Shown here: piece by piece, positions 46,354-55,465 of the stretch
Layout: every line of letters begins with the position of its first letter
Numbering within the stretch: the first letter of the stretch is position 1
Assembly: GCF_000979455.1 (NCBI RefSeq)
Contig: NZ_JJOY01000049.1
Coordinates: 1 to 64,000 of the forward strand
From: Methanosarcina sp. 2.H.T.1A.6
Lineage (GTDB): Archaea; Halobacteriota; Methanosarcinia; Methanosarcinales; Methanosarcinaceae
Reading direction: 5' to 3'
Length of the DNA: 64,000 nucleotides
Made by a program: the position numbers and the translations under genes
Notes under the pieces: generated by a model
The model's database searches: none
Told to the model about the DNA's origin: nothing
What the model saw: the letters and a program-made list of their open reading frames with translations, nothing else

Positions 46354-47079
46354 ATGGGGATTTTCATGGTTGAAATGGTGGAAAAGGACACCGAATTCTG
46401 GAAAGCATTTTCTCGGAGGGTTGTACAGGTCCTTACAGGCTTATTCCTGATGGCAGCAGTCTTCTTTCTCTCTGCCGGTCGGGCCGACCTTCCCAGGGCA
46501 TGGCTCTTCTTCGGACTGTATTCAGTTTCGTTGCTCTCCAATATGGTTATTTTTCTCAAGTTTAACCCGGAGGTCATCAGAGCACGGAGCAAAATAATCC
46601 GGGAGGAAATGAAGTGGTGGGACAGGATTTTTGTTGTTCTCTACATCCTGCTTATTATCCTGATGTTTATTGTGTGCGGCCTCGATGTGGGAAAGTTTCA
46701 GCTTTCAAGCCCCGGGATGGAGTTTCTGGTTGTCGGCGTGATAATGTTCATCACAGGTTGGCTGTTTGTAGCGTGGGCAATGGTCGAAAACAAGTTTTTT
46801 GAGACAACGGTTCGCATCCAGAAGGACAGGGAACATACGGTTGTTTCCACCGGGCCTTACGCCATCGTCCGGCATCCGGGCTATGCCGGGATGATTCTGT
46901 TTTACGGCTGTGCACCGTTTATCATCGGCTCTTTTTACGGGCTAATCCCTGCACTGTTACTTGCTTTTGCTTTCGTTTTCCGTACCTACTTTGAAGACCG
47001 GATGCTCTATGAGGAGCTTTCGGGATATAAGGAATATACAACGAAAGTAAGGTACCGGCTTGTTCCATTCATCTGGTAA
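46354..47079 (+). CDS. ICMT/PEMT-like integral membrane methyltransferase (copy 1)
   Basis: The 241-residue protein has about five membrane helices. It carries the isoprenylcysteine carboxyl methyltransferase C-terminal signature: VVSTGPYAIVRHPGYAGMILFYG (about 171-193) and RTYFEDRMLYEELSGYKEYTTKVRYRLVP at the end. ATG 46354 is chosen because AAGGAG lies 6 nt before it; the frame runs further upstream to 46096 but that part is unlike coding DNA. Archaea do not farnesylate CaaX proteins, so the true methyl acceptor is unknown (a lipid, thiol or small molecule). Confidence 0.8.
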   Translation: MGIFMVEMVEKDTEFWKAFSRRVVQVLTGLFLMAAVFFLSAGRADLPRAWLFFGLYSVSLLSNMVIFLKFNPEVIRARSKIIREEMKWWDRIFVVLYILLIILMFIVCGLDVGKFQLSSPGMEFLVVGVIMFITGWLFVAWAMVENKFFETTVRIQKDREHTVVSTGPYAIVRHPGYAGMILFYGCAPFIIGSFYGLIPALLLAFAFVFRTYFEDRMLYEELSGYKEYTTKVRYRLVPFIW

Positions 47080-47237
47080 GGCTGCTGCAAAAGCAGGTAA
47101 ATATCCAAAACAGATTATAATTTTTGCAAGTAAATAGAATTATATTCAAGAAGCAATTTCTATCTAAAGATAGCATTTGATAGAATACGTACCCAACTAC
47201 TCTTCCAGATGTTAAACGCAGTAATGGAGGAATCTGC

Positions 47238-47678
47238 CTGAATAAAAAAAGTTTAATGTATTTTTGTGCTCTTTTTTTCCTGTTTTTGGTAATCTTACTA
47301 ATTTTTACAATGCAAGAGGAAGACGGTCCTTCCGGGTTTGAAACTGTGAACGTGGACGAAGCAAGGGAATTGATTGAAATGGGCGATATTTTCGTGCTTG
47401 ACGTCCGCACTCCTGCCGAGTTCAACGAATCGCATATCGAAGGGGCAACCCTGATTCCTGTTACGAATTCCGGCGGATCGAATTTGAGCCCTGATCAGCT
47501 GCTTGAAGCCCGGATAAGCGAAGTTCCGAAAGGCAAAAAAATACTGGTTTACTGCAGGAGTGGGCGCAGAAGTGCTGATGCAAGCCAGATACTGGTTGAT
47601 GCCAGCTACACTGGTGTTTATAACATGGGAGGCGGAATCAATGAATGGATAGCAGCAGGGTATCCTGTCGTAAGTTAA
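47238..47678 (+). CDS. Membrane-anchored or exported rhodanese domain protein, probable CTG start
   Basis: The rhodanese domain covers most of the protein: VNVDEARELIEMGDIFVLDVRTPAEFNESHIEGATLIP and the active-site loop YCRSGRRSADA with catalytic Cys. It moves sulfur atoms, probably outside the membrane. ATG 47256 leaves an anchor without its positive N-terminus and is 25 nt from GGAGG. An in-frame CTG at 47238 is only 7 nt from GGAGG and would add NKKSL before the hydrophobic segment, giving a normal signal anchor and 146 residues. I favour the CTG. Confidence 0.75.
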   Translation: MNKKSLMYFCALFFLFLVILLIFTMQEEDGPSGFETVNVDEARELIEMGDIFVLDVRTPAEFNESHIEGATLIPVTNSGGSNLSPDQLLEARISEVPKGKKILVYCRSGRRSADASQILVDASYTGVYNMGGGINEWIAAGYPVVS

Positions 47679-47766
47679 GCAGGCCGAAAAACCGGCGGTC
47701 AACACGCGCTGAGACGCCATACATCCAGGAAAAATTAAAAAACAATCATTTCGATTAAGCATGTAA

Positions 47767-48426
47767 ATGATAGGGAAAAATAGCAGGAAAAAAGACCGGA
47801 TAAGCTGGGTTATAAGCATCTTTATGCTTTTACTGACGGCTGCAGCCTGGATTAGAATGGACAAAAGTTGGGGCTCTTTAAACCATCTGCCGGTCTATCT
47901 TTACGTAGGAGTCCTTGTATTCTATCTGCGGGCAGAAAAATTCGCATACAAAGGCTCGGACCTTTCAGGAACACAGTCAAATAAATGGACTCGCCACCTG
48001 CTTTTATTCTTCTGGTGGCTGCTGTTAATTGTCCCGGCTCTCGAATACAGCCTTTTTCCGCGGTACAACTTTGCCGTTATAATTACAGGAGCAGTGCTGA
48101 CAGTAATTGGGACGGTTCTCCGGGCCTGGGGTATATGGACACTTGGTAAATACTTCTCTGTCCATATAGAGATCCAGGACAACCATGAGCTTATCGAAAA
48201 CGGTCCCTATAAATTCATCAGGCATCCGGCTTATGCAGGAAACATAATACAGGCTGCAGGAATTCCTCTTATCCTCAATGCTTACTATTCCCTCAGCATA
48301 TCGGCAGTACTGATTTTCCTGTTCTTATACAGGTTGAAGCTCGAAGAAGAAGTCTTAATACGGGAAGTTAAAGGGTACAGAGATTATGTAAAAAGAACGG
48401 ACAGGCTGGTCCCGAAGGTGTGGTAA
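47767..48426 (+). CDS. ICMT/PEMT-like integral membrane methyltransferase (copy 2)
   Basis: The 219-residue membrane protein of the same family as copy 1 has IENGPYKFIRHPAYAGNIIQAAG (about 139-161) and a closing LEEEVLIREVKGYRDYVKRTDRLVPKVW. The N-terminus is basic (NSRKKDR) before the first helix. It lies 88 bp after the rhodanese gene and may be in one unit with it. The two copies differ widely outside the signature. Confidence 0.8.
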   Translation: MIGKNSRKKDRISWVISIFMLLLTAAAWIRMDKSWGSLNHLPVYLYVGVLVFYLRAEKFAYKGSDLSGTQSNKWTRHLLLFFWWLLLIVPALEYSLFPRYNFAVIITGAVLTVIGTVLRAWGIWTLGKYFSVHIEIQDNHELIENGPYKFIRHPAYAGNIIQAAGIPLILNAYYSLSISAVLIFLFLYRLKLEEEVLIREVKGYRDYVKRTDRLVPKVW

Positions 48427-48893
48427 ACCCAAAAAGTATGGTGGACTAAAATATCGTAGATTCAAATTATGATAAGCTTAAACACAGTCAAGCAATCAGT
48501 CAAGCAACAATTGATATTTCTTGACTGATGAATGAACCGGGCCTATTCACAAACTTCTATACTCTTTTGTGCCCAAACATTTTTTATTTATTAATCTGCA
48601 TCTCTTTTTTTAAACCAGGTTGCTACATTTTTTCTCTTCTAATTTCACCTGCTAATGAGGACAATCACAAATATTTATATACCCAATATCCTATCGTAAA
48701 CACTATATCTCTTGATAAATATTTGTTTATCTACAGTATAAATTATTTGCTGAATAGGTGAGCATAAGTGTTTCATAATGAGTTAAGTGTTTCATCTATA
48801 CTCCGAGCTATTATGTCCCTTAAAGATTCAAGAAACTTCACTTTCAGAAATTTTAATCTATCTTTGTTCTGATTTCCAGAGGCGCAAAACGAA
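48427..48893 (+). promoter_or_regulatory. Intergenic region with promoter of the KefB-type antiporter
   Basis: No gene is visible. ATTTATATAC (about 48673-48682), preceded by CACAAAT, is a strong TATA box, giving a leader of about 190 nt. Imperfect copies of GCAATCAGTCAAGCAA-type sequence occur near 48486-48512. Confidence 0.5.
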
Positions 48894-50912
48894 ATGGAAT
48901 TCTCTGTACTGGCACATGTTGATGTCATTCTTGGCTTTGCCATCTTCATCCTTACCATATTTTCCAAATTTGAAGTCCCTCCGGTGATGGGCTTTCTTGT
49001 AACCGGAATGCTGATCGGGCCTTATGGGCTTGGAATTCTTAACGGTGGGCAGAATGTAGACCTGAATTCCGAGCTCGGGGTTGTCTTTTTGCTTTTTACG
49101 ATAGGAGTTGACCTCTCCTTAAAAGAACTCTGGAAAATGAAAACTGCCGTAATGGTCGGAGGCTCTCTCCAGATTCTCTTAACGACAGCGATAGTTTTTA
49201 TTGTATGCTCATATCTCGGTTTTAGTCCTGCTACCTCTACTTTTCTCGGTTTCTTAATTTCACTTAGCAGTACTGCGATCGTACTCAAAGTTTTTCAGGA
49301 CCGAAATGAAGTCTATACTCCCCAGGGAAAAACATCGCTTGCAATTCTGATCTTTCAGGACCTGGCTATCGTACCTCTGATCCTGATCACTCCTATACTT
49401 GCAGGAAGTTCTGTGAGTTTTGATGGAGCCCTTCAGAGTATGTTCTTCAAAGGTTCCCTCATTATCCTGGTTTTTATCCTGAGCGCCAAATTTCTGGTTC
49501 CCTGGATATTTTACCATGTAGGCAGGACAGGTAGCAAACAACTCTTTCTTGTGAGTGTTGTTTTCATCTGCTTATCCGCAGCAGTCTTTACTTCCAGCAT
49601 CGGGCTGTCTCTAGCTCTCGGAGCCTTTTTAGCCGGAATCGTTATATCCGGGTCCCAGTACAGCCAGCAGGCAATGGGTAATATCTTACCTTTGAAAGAC
49701 ATGTTCATGAGTTTTTTTTTCGTGTCCATAGGTATGCTTCTTGATATCAGTTATCTTCTTGATCATCTCCCTCTTCTCATCCTTGCAGCAGCGGCCCTTA
49801 TTCTTATAAAAGCAGTGGCAGGGGTCGCTATAACCTTCCTCCTGGGATACCCGCTCCGTACAACTATACTTACAGGACTCGCACTTTCACAGGTAGGAGA
49901 ATTCTCCTTTGTCCTTTCGAGGCTGGGGCTGGAATACTCTCTTCTGACAGAGGAGACTTACCAGGCATTTCTGGCAGTTTCAATCGTTACTATGGGAGTT
50001 ACACCCTTTTTGATTAATGCTTCTTACAAACCTGCTGACTTTCTTATCAAGAAGGTATCTGGCACTGATTTCGGTATGAAGCTGGTAAAAGGGTTGTACT
50101 CCGAATCCTTTGAAGAGAAAGAAAATGTCGAGCCTGACATGAAAGACCACCTTATAGTCGTAGGATTTGGTTTTTCCGGGAAGACAATCTCAAATGCAGC
50201 AAAAACCGCAGACATCCCATATATTATTGTAGAATCAAACCCCGAAATTGTTAAGCAGGAAACGATGAAAGGGGAAAGAATACAATATGGAGATGCAGTA
50301 TTTGGGGCTGTACTGGAACATGCGGGAATAAAGAATGCAAGAGTCCTTGTAATTGGTATCTCCGACGCAGATGCTACAAGGAAAATAGTAGAGAAAGCAA
50401 AGGAGCTGAACCCTAACATCTGCGTCATTGCAAAGGTACACGACCTGCAGGAAATGAAGCGGCTCAATGCACTGGGCGCAGATGAAATAATCCCGGAAGA
50501 ATACGAAACTTCAGTAGAGATCTTTGTCCGCCTGCTTGAAAAATATCTTGTCCCCAGGGAAGCCATCGAAAAAATGGTAGATGATGTGAGGGCTAACGGT
50601 TACAGGAGATTGCGAAAACTTGTTGTTGACACAGGCGTTGACAGCGGGTTCAGCATAAAGGACGGGCTTCCGGGAATCGATATTCAGGTTCTCAAAGTGG
50701 GAAGGGGCTCTGATTTCGACGGAAAAACCCTTGCAGACCTGGAGTTCAGGAAAAAGCATGGAGTAACTGTACTTTCGGTTCGCAGACGCTCAAATATGAT
50801 CTCTACTCCAGCCGGTGACTTCCTTCTTCAGGAAAACGATGCCTGTATCCTCCTGGGAAAACCTGAGGAACTGTATAATGTAAGAAAGTTTTTTGAAAGT
50901 GTCCGGGGATAA
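48894..50912 (+). CDS. CPA2-family cation/proton antiporter (KefB/KefC-like) with RCK domains
   Basis: The 672-residue protein has 12 or so membrane helices (residues 1-385) of the Kef/CPA2 type (MGFLVTGMLIGPYGLGIL, SLSSTAIVLKVFQDR, LSLALGAFLAGIVISGS). A TrkA-N Rossmann domain follows (DHLIVVGFGFSGKTISNAA near 415-435), then a TrkA-C domain at the C-terminus (VDTGVDSGFSIKDGLPG...). It exchanges K+ or Na+ for protons; the TrkA-N domain senses NAD(H) or nucleotides. Fully intact and unlinked to neighbours. Confidence 0.92.
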   Translation: MEFSVLAHVDVILGFAIFILTIFSKFEVPPVMGFLVTGMLIGPYGLGILNGGQNVDLNSELGVVFLLFTIGVDLSLKELWKMKTAVMVGGSLQILLTTAIVFIVCSYLGFSPATSTFLGFLISLSSTAIVLKVFQDRNEVYTPQGKTSLAILIFQDLAIVPLILITPILAGSSVSFDGALQSMFFKGSLIILVFILSAKFLVPWIFYHVGRTGSKQLFLVSVVFICLSAAVFTSSIGLSLALGAFLAGIVISGSQYSQQAMGNILPLKDMFMSFFFVSIGMLLDISYLLDHLPLLILAAAALILIKAVAGVAITFLLGYPLRTTILTGLALSQVGEFSFVLSRLGLEYSLLTEETYQAFLAVSIVTMGVTPFLINASYKPADFLIKKVSGTDFGMKLVKGLYSESFEEKENVEPDMKDHLIVVGFGFSGKTISNAAKTADIPYIIVESNPEIVKQETMKGERIQYGDAVFGAVLEHAGIKNARVLVIGISDADATRKIVEKAKELNPNICVIAKVHDLQEMKRLNALGADEIIPEEYETSVEIFVRLLEKYLVPREAIEKMVDDVRANGYRRLRKLVVDTGVDSGFSIKDGLPGIDIQVLKVGRGSDFDGKTLADLEFRKKHGVTVLSVRRRSNMISTPAGDFLLQENDACILLGKPEELYNVRKFFESVRG

Positions 50913-50993
50913 CCGGCACTTCTCCTCTTATTTTTTTTAATTTTTCCCATTCCATCCATACAAATATATCCTATCCGTCCAGATTTTTTCCCC

Positions 50994-51587
50994 ATGCGCA
51001 GGATAATTCTCGCGTCTGCATCCCCAAGGCGAAAAGAACTGCTTAAGCAGCTGATCGGAGACAATTTTATTGTTTTCCCGAGTTCTTATGAAGAACCTCC
51101 TCAGCCGGGTATGAACCCTGAAGAGCTTCTTCTGAAGCATTCCGTTGAAAAAGCCAGGGACGTGGCAAAACACTTCGATTCCGGGATTGTAATTTCTGCT
51201 GATACGTCGGTGCTCTATAATGGAGAAATCCTGGGAAAACCGCACCTGCCGGAAAAAGCTAAGGAAATGCTGGAAAAGTTAAGTGGAAAGAAGATTCAGG
51301 TTATAACCGGACTCACGGTCCTGGACCTTGACATCGCGCAGGAAATCAGTGAATCCGAGTCAACAAACGTCTGGATGGCTAACATAAGTAAAGAACAGAT
51401 TTCAGCTTACGTAAGGACGGGAGAACCTCTGGATAAAGCAGGGGCTTTTGCAGCTCAGGGAAAAGGGGCGGTGCTGGTGGAAAAAGTTGAGGGGGATTTC
51501 TTTAATGTGGTTGGACTTCCTCTTTTTCGGCTGGGTAAAATTCTGGAAAGGCTTGGGGTATCGGTGTTTGAAGAAGGCTTTTCCTGA
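50994..51587 (+). CDS. maf: Maf-like nucleoside triphosphate pyrophosphatase
   Basis: The 197-residue protein begins [20 protein letters not shown], the Maf signature, with EEP at about 35, [16 protein letters not shown] (about 66-81) and the closing YCAQG-like [26 protein letters not shown]. It hydrolyses dTTP, UTP or modified nucleotides to monophosphates. Its ATG has no strong ribosome-binding site; a short AT-rich region with ATATATCC precedes it. Confidence 0.9.
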   Translation: MRRIILASASPRRKELLKQLIGDNFIVFPSSYEEPPQPGMNPEELLLKHSVEKARDVAKHFDSGIVISADTSVLYNGEILGKPHLPEKAKEMLEKLSGKKIQVITGLTVLDLDIAQEISESESTNVWMANISKEQISAYVRTGEPLDKAGAFAAQGKGAVLVEKVEGDFFNVVGLPLFRLGKILERLGVSVFEEGFS

Positions 51588-51666
51588 CTCTCCTTTCTCT
51601 TTAGGGAATTTCAGGCTCTTTTATCAGGAGTTTTGCCAGAAGCTGCAAAAGTAATAAAGCAATTGG

Positions 51667-51722
51667 AAGTAATAGTAGAAAATAGGGCTAATAGCAGATA
51701 GGGCTAATAGCAGATAGGGCTA
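51667..51722. repeat. Short tandem repeat upstream of cysS
   Basis: About three copies of a 17-bp unit (AATAGCAGATAGGGCTA) stand in a row just before the cysS leader. Confidence 0.75.
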
Positions 51723-51758
51723 ATTTTTCCCATAATTAAATAACCAGAGGCGTGCCGA

Positions 51759-53180
51759 ATGCTGCAAGTCTACAATACCTTGACAAGAGAAAAAGAGATA
51801 TTCAAACCTGTAAAGGAAGGTGAAGTTTCGATTTATGCCTGCGGGCCTACGGTCTACAATATGCCCCATATAGGTAACTATCGGACCTTTCTGATGACGG
51901 ACAATATTGTGAGGACTCTCGAATACCTCGGGTACAGGGTAAAACTCGTAATGAACATTACGGACATTGATGACAAAACTATCAGGGACTCAAAAGCAGC
52001 CGGGATGTCCCTCAAGGACTTTACGGATAAATACACGGCAGAATTCTTCAAAGGCCTTGATCTGTTGAACATAAAGCAGGCGTCATTGTACCCGCGGGCA
52101 ACAGAAAACGTTGAAGGCATGATCGAACTTGCACGGGAACTGATCGATAAGGGGCTGGCTTACGAAAAAGGCGGTTCGATCTATTACAGGATTTCAGGGT
52201 TTCCGGATTATGGCAAGCTTTCAAAGATTGATTTTGATAACATCATAATTGGCGCGTCTGTGGACGTGGACGAGTATGATAAAGACAACCCACGGGATTT
52301 TGCTCTCCTTAAAGCCTCTGCGCCTGAGGAAATCGAAAGGGGGATCTATTTTGAAAGCCCCTGGGGGAAAATTCGTCCTGGCTGGCATATCGAATGCTCG
52401 GCAATGGCAATGAACAGTTTTGGTCCGACCCTGGACATCCATACCGGAGGTGTGGACCTGATCTTCCCGCACCATGAAAACGAGATCGCCCAGTCAGAGG
52501 GTGCAACCGGAAAGCCCTTCGTACGCAACTGGATTCATGGAGAGCACCTTATAGTTGAAGGGGAGAAGATGAGCAAATCCAAAGGAAACGTTTTCACCCT
52601 TCCCGAGATCGTTGAGAAGTACGGGGGAGAGGTTGTACGTTTCATGTTCCTTTCAGTGCACTACCGGAAAAAACTGGACTATTCCGAAGCCTTTGCCGAA
52701 AACGCAAAAAACAATTATCTGCGGCTTAAAGAGACTCTCGATAACCTCGAATTTGCCCTGAAGGGTACAGACGATGAAGCGTACCCCGGAGACCTTGAAA
52801 CCCTTGAAACTCTTCCGGAACTTGAGAATCAGTTCAGGCAGGCCCTTGAGGACGATTTCAATACCCCTAAAGCCCTGACCGTTTTCAGGGAACTTTCGCG
52901 CGCAGCTAACGTATATCTTGAATCCTGTAAAAACAGGGAAGTTCTGAAAAAAGTTTACTCCCTTTACAGACAGTTTTCGGATGTTCTGGGCCTTTTTGCA
53001 CAAACAGGAAAAGAGGAAATCCCGGAAGAAGTTGTTAGGCTTGTGGAGGAACGCGAGGCTGCCCGAAAAAAGAAAGACTGGAAAGCTTCCGATGCCCTCC
53101 GGGAGAAAATAAAGGCACTTGGCTATGTCGTACAGGACACAAAAGAAGGGCCGAACGTAAAGAAAACCGAAGAAATTTGA
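51759..53180 (+). CDS. cysS: Cysteinyl-tRNA synthetase (class I)
   Basis: The 473-residue protein has the zinc and CP1 start [23 protein letters not shown] (HIGN = HIGH motif), [29 protein letters not shown] and the KMSKSKGN loop (about 270). It joins cysteine to tRNA(Cys) in one step. The same genome also encodes SepCysS (42112-43272), so both routes to Cys-tRNA are available, as known for Methanosarcina. Confidence 0.95.
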   Translation: MLQVYNTLTREKEIFKPVKEGEVSIYACGPTVYNMPHIGNYRTFLMTDNIVRTLEYLGYRVKLVMNITDIDDKTIRDSKAAGMSLKDFTDKYTAEFFKGLDLLNIKQASLYPRATENVEGMIELARELIDKGLAYEKGGSIYYRISGFPDYGKLSKIDFDNIIIGASVDVDEYDKDNPRDFALLKASAPEEIERGIYFESPWGKIRPGWHIECSAMAMNSFGPTLDIHTGGVDLIFPHHENEIAQSEGATGKPFVRNWIHGEHLIVEGEKMSKSKGNVFTLPEIVEKYGGEVVRFMFLSVHYRKKLDYSEAFAENAKNNYLRLKETLDNLEFALKGTDDEAYPGDLETLETLPELENQFRQALEDDFNTPKALTVFRELSRAANVYLESCKNREVLKKVYSLYRQFSDVLGLFAQTGKEEIPEEVVRLVEEREAARKKKDWKASDALREKIKALGYVVQDTKEGPNVKKTEEI

Positions 53181-53282
53181 AAACAGAAGAGTTGAAATCA
53201 GGAATCACAGACACCCCTGACTACTCAGTTTTTTGCTTAAATCTTAGCTTTTTCCTTCCCTGATCGGCGCCGGGTAAAAGAG

Positions 53283-54158
53283 TTAAATCCGAATTTCTTC
53301 TTTTTCCCCGGGTGTTTTTCTGGCAGGGAGCTGCAGTGGGGAGTATTGAAGTGAGGAATATAATTCGTTTAAGACCTGCAGAATTTTGAACCCTTTTTCC
53401 GTAATCATATAATCCCCTCTTTCGTGCTGCTGCAGGATCAGTCCGCTGTCCATAAGCTTCTGTAGATGGAAGAGCAGGTTTCCGCCTCTAAGGCCTGTAA
53501 TTTCGGAAAAGGCTGAGAAACTTTTCATCTCAAAAGCCACAGCCTTCAGGATTTCCAGGCGCTGGGGATTGGATACCGGTTCAAGGATCTCTCTCACAAG
53601 TGCGCCGGGTTCAAGGGCTGAAATATCAGGCTTCTGTTCCTGATTTCCAGCATAAATCCTCATCGAGCGCATAAGGTTGACCTGTTTTGTGAAAAGGCCG
53701 GATACTTCGGAAAAACACTGGTCACATTTGCTGTAAGGGGCTCCACATCTCATTTCTTCGAGTTTTTCCCTATTATTTGAAAGGAGTATCTCATCTACTC
53801 TGCCCTGTTTTATAAGCCCTGCATTCCTCTGAAGAAGGGCTGTAAAGGAAGACCTGCAGTTTTCTTTTTCAGGGCATTTCTTTACCATATTTCTTTCAAG
53901 TCCGGTATCGATATCTTCAATAAGGTGGCTGAGAACCGCATTTGAGTATTCCTGCCTCGAACATTCCATAGCAGTTTCAAAGCGCAGCCTGTTCGAATAT
54001 TCCATTACTTTCTTGATATCGCTATGCATATCGCAAAGCTTTTCTCTGATAGCTTTTATTTCCGCCATTTCCGCTACTTCCGGGGTTGCCGGGCTTTCAG
54101 AAAAGTTTTCTTTTTTCTTACCGTTGTCTTTCATATTTTTTACATCTTCCGGCTTCAC
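53283..54158 (-). CDS. ArsR-like winged-helix regulator with cysteine-rich sensor part
   Basis: The 291-residue protein ends in an HTH: VSNPQRLEILKAVAFEMKSFSAFSEITGLRGGNLLFHLQKLMDSGLILQQ (about 204-253). The first 180 residues are helical and hold paired cysteines (KKCPEKENC near 93-101, CGAPYSKCDQC near 140-150), which could bind a metal or sense redox (inference). The ORF begins MKPEDVKNMKDNG with lysine-rich sequence. It is divergent from the small double-CxxC gene. I do not know its target. Confidence 0.75.
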   Translation of the reverse strand: MKPEDVKNMKDNGKKKENFSESPATPEVAEMAEIKAIREKLCDMHSDIKKVMEYSNRLRFETAMECSRQEYSNAVLSHLIEDIDTGLERNMVKKCPEKENCRSSFTALLQRNAGLIKQGRVDEILLSNNREKLEEMRCGAPYSKCDQCFSEVSGLFTKQVNLMRSMRIYAGNQEQKPDISALEPGALVREILEPVSNPQRLEILKAVAFEMKSFSAFSEITGLRGGNLLFHLQKLMDSGLILQQHERGDYMITEKGFKILQVLNELYSSLQYSPLQLPARKTPGEKEEIRI

Positions 54159-54322
54159 TTATAAAGTTTCTGTTACGACCCTGAAGGTCATTTGAATATA
54201 CTAATTCTCTCAGGGTACTGGAGTGCATTTAGTATATTTTGATGCCGATTAAGTATAAATCAATGACTGGCTGATTACTAATGGCATAAATGCCAGGGAC
54301 TTGAAGGGGAGGTGAAAATAGT

Positions 54323-54448
54323 ATGGTAAAGTGCGGAATTTGTGGAGGGGAAGCTCCGAAACAGCCCTGTATAACTGAAGAAGGGAACTGCGACCTTTGC
54401 GGTAAAAAGGTTGCTCTTGCGGAAGAACAGGAAAAGAAGAAAATGTGA
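54323..54448 (+). CDS. 41-residue double-CxxC (zinc-ribbon-like) small protein
   Basis: The frame starts at ATG 54323 after GGAGGTGA (54308-54315) and encodes MVKCGICGGEAPKQPCITEE, then a CDLCGKK motif and a lysine-rich end. Two CxxC pairs (C4-C7, C23-C26) plus C16 suit a zinc knuckle. Small proteins of this kind are common in Methanosarcina but mostly uncharacterised. It is too short for usual ORF cut-offs. It lies divergent from the Cys-rich regulator, which also carries clustered cysteines, and a hairpin follows. Confidence 0.7.
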   Translation: MVKCGICGGEAPKQPCITEEGNCDLCGKKVALAEEQEKKKM

Positions 54449-54454
54449 GATATG

Positions 54455-54545
54455 AATGGTATGAATACCATTTAACTAACTACACACCATCCGAAAAAGA
54501 TGTCTACAGCACTAATTGCCCTTCTAAAAAGGGTAATTAATGCAC
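54455..54545 (+). terminator. Hairpins after the small CxxC gene
   Basis: AATGGTAT/ATACCATT (54455-54472) is a perfect stem of 8 bp with a 2-nt loop, right after the stop codon. A second imperfect hairpin pairs TAATTGCCC with GGGTAATTA (about 54513-54539). Confidence 0.6.
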
Positions 54546-54872
54546 TCTCTTTTTTGAAAACTGGAAATCTATACTGCAAAAATCTATACTGCAAAGTTTC
54601 TCTGTTATTTTATTGTTCTCTCTTCAACCTTCTATTTTAGCTGTTTTCCCCTTACTTTTCTGTTTTTAGTTGTTTTCTCCAAATTTTCTATTTTTATTGC
54701 TTCTCCTCAATTTCAGACAGAGAGATTAACTGCAAAAGCCAGCAACATCTAAAATATATCATCAATTATTTATCCAATTATATACTATTTTATCTATCTT
54801 ATTTCGCTCTTTCTGGGCCGTATTCTTTTTTCTGTCATACGTCCCTTTAACGCCTCCGGGGGATGACAATGC
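54546..54872 (+). promoter_or_regulatory. Upstream region of the 54873 gene
   Basis: No gene is visible. Two near copies of TTTTCCCCTTACTTTTCT / TTTTCTCCAAATTTTCTA occur at about 54642-54690. AATTATATACTATTTTATC (about 54776-54794) is a likely TATA region. GGGGGATGA precedes ATG 54873. Confidence 0.4.
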
Positions 54873-55328
54873 ATGAATTTTAAAGGCATGTTTGATAAAG
54901 ACGCAAGCAACAATAAAGATGATAATGAAAAGTCCGGCAAGGAAGCTGTAAAAGTCGGGCCGATTTTAGCCGAACTTGGGCATGCCCCAGGCACGATAAA
55001 AATGACGCTCGTATCTCCGAAAGCCGTGGAAGAGAAGTCCATAGATTCAATTGCCAGTGCGATGCTTATTATCAAGGAGCTTTCGAGAAAGGTTGGAGAC
55101 ACTGTAGAGGAAATACCTGTTGAACGCAGGCCTTCTCAGGTACAGCTGGCTTTTAGCCTTCGCCTGACTACAGATGGAAGGGCAGTCATTACCAAGTCCG
55201 AAAAGGAAACAAATCTGAAAGTAACACTGATGTGGAAGCACGACGGGAAAGACGGGGACGAAATTATAGAGCAAGGCAAGGAACAATATATAGAGGAAAG
55301 TGATGTAAAACGAGGGCTATACTCCTGA
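54873..55328 (+). CDS. Unknown protein, possibly trypsin-co-occurring-domain-like
   Basis: 151 residues with a Lys/Asp-rich start (DASNNKDDNEKSG), a middle IDSIASAMLIIKELSRKVGDTVEEIPVERRPSQV and a beta-rich end in LAFSLRLTTDGRAVITKSEKETNLKVTLMWKHDG. The last part resembles the trypsin-co-occurring Trypco1 pattern (residue spacing DG-x-AV-x-K-x-x-x-E-x-N-x-KVTLMWK), but I hold that weakly. It lies 137 bp before a secreted Lon-like protease, in keeping with protease-linked domains. Confidence 0.5.
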   Translation: MNFKGMFDKDASNNKDDNEKSGKEAVKVGPILAELGHAPGTIKMTLVSPKAVEEKSIDSIASAMLIIKELSRKVGDTVEEIPVERRPSQVQLAFSLRLTTDGRAVITKSEKETNLKVTLMWKHDGKDGDEIIEQGKEQYIEESDVKRGLYS

Positions 55329-55465
55329 AAGACCAGCTGTCCGAGCCAAAAACCGATTATAGGTAACCTTCCTGATAAGTTTCTGTTCAGCAAATGTATC
55401 TGCTCAAAAATACGGGTTTCTTTAAGGAAGAAATAAGTACGAGCCGGAGCAAAATAATTCATTAT

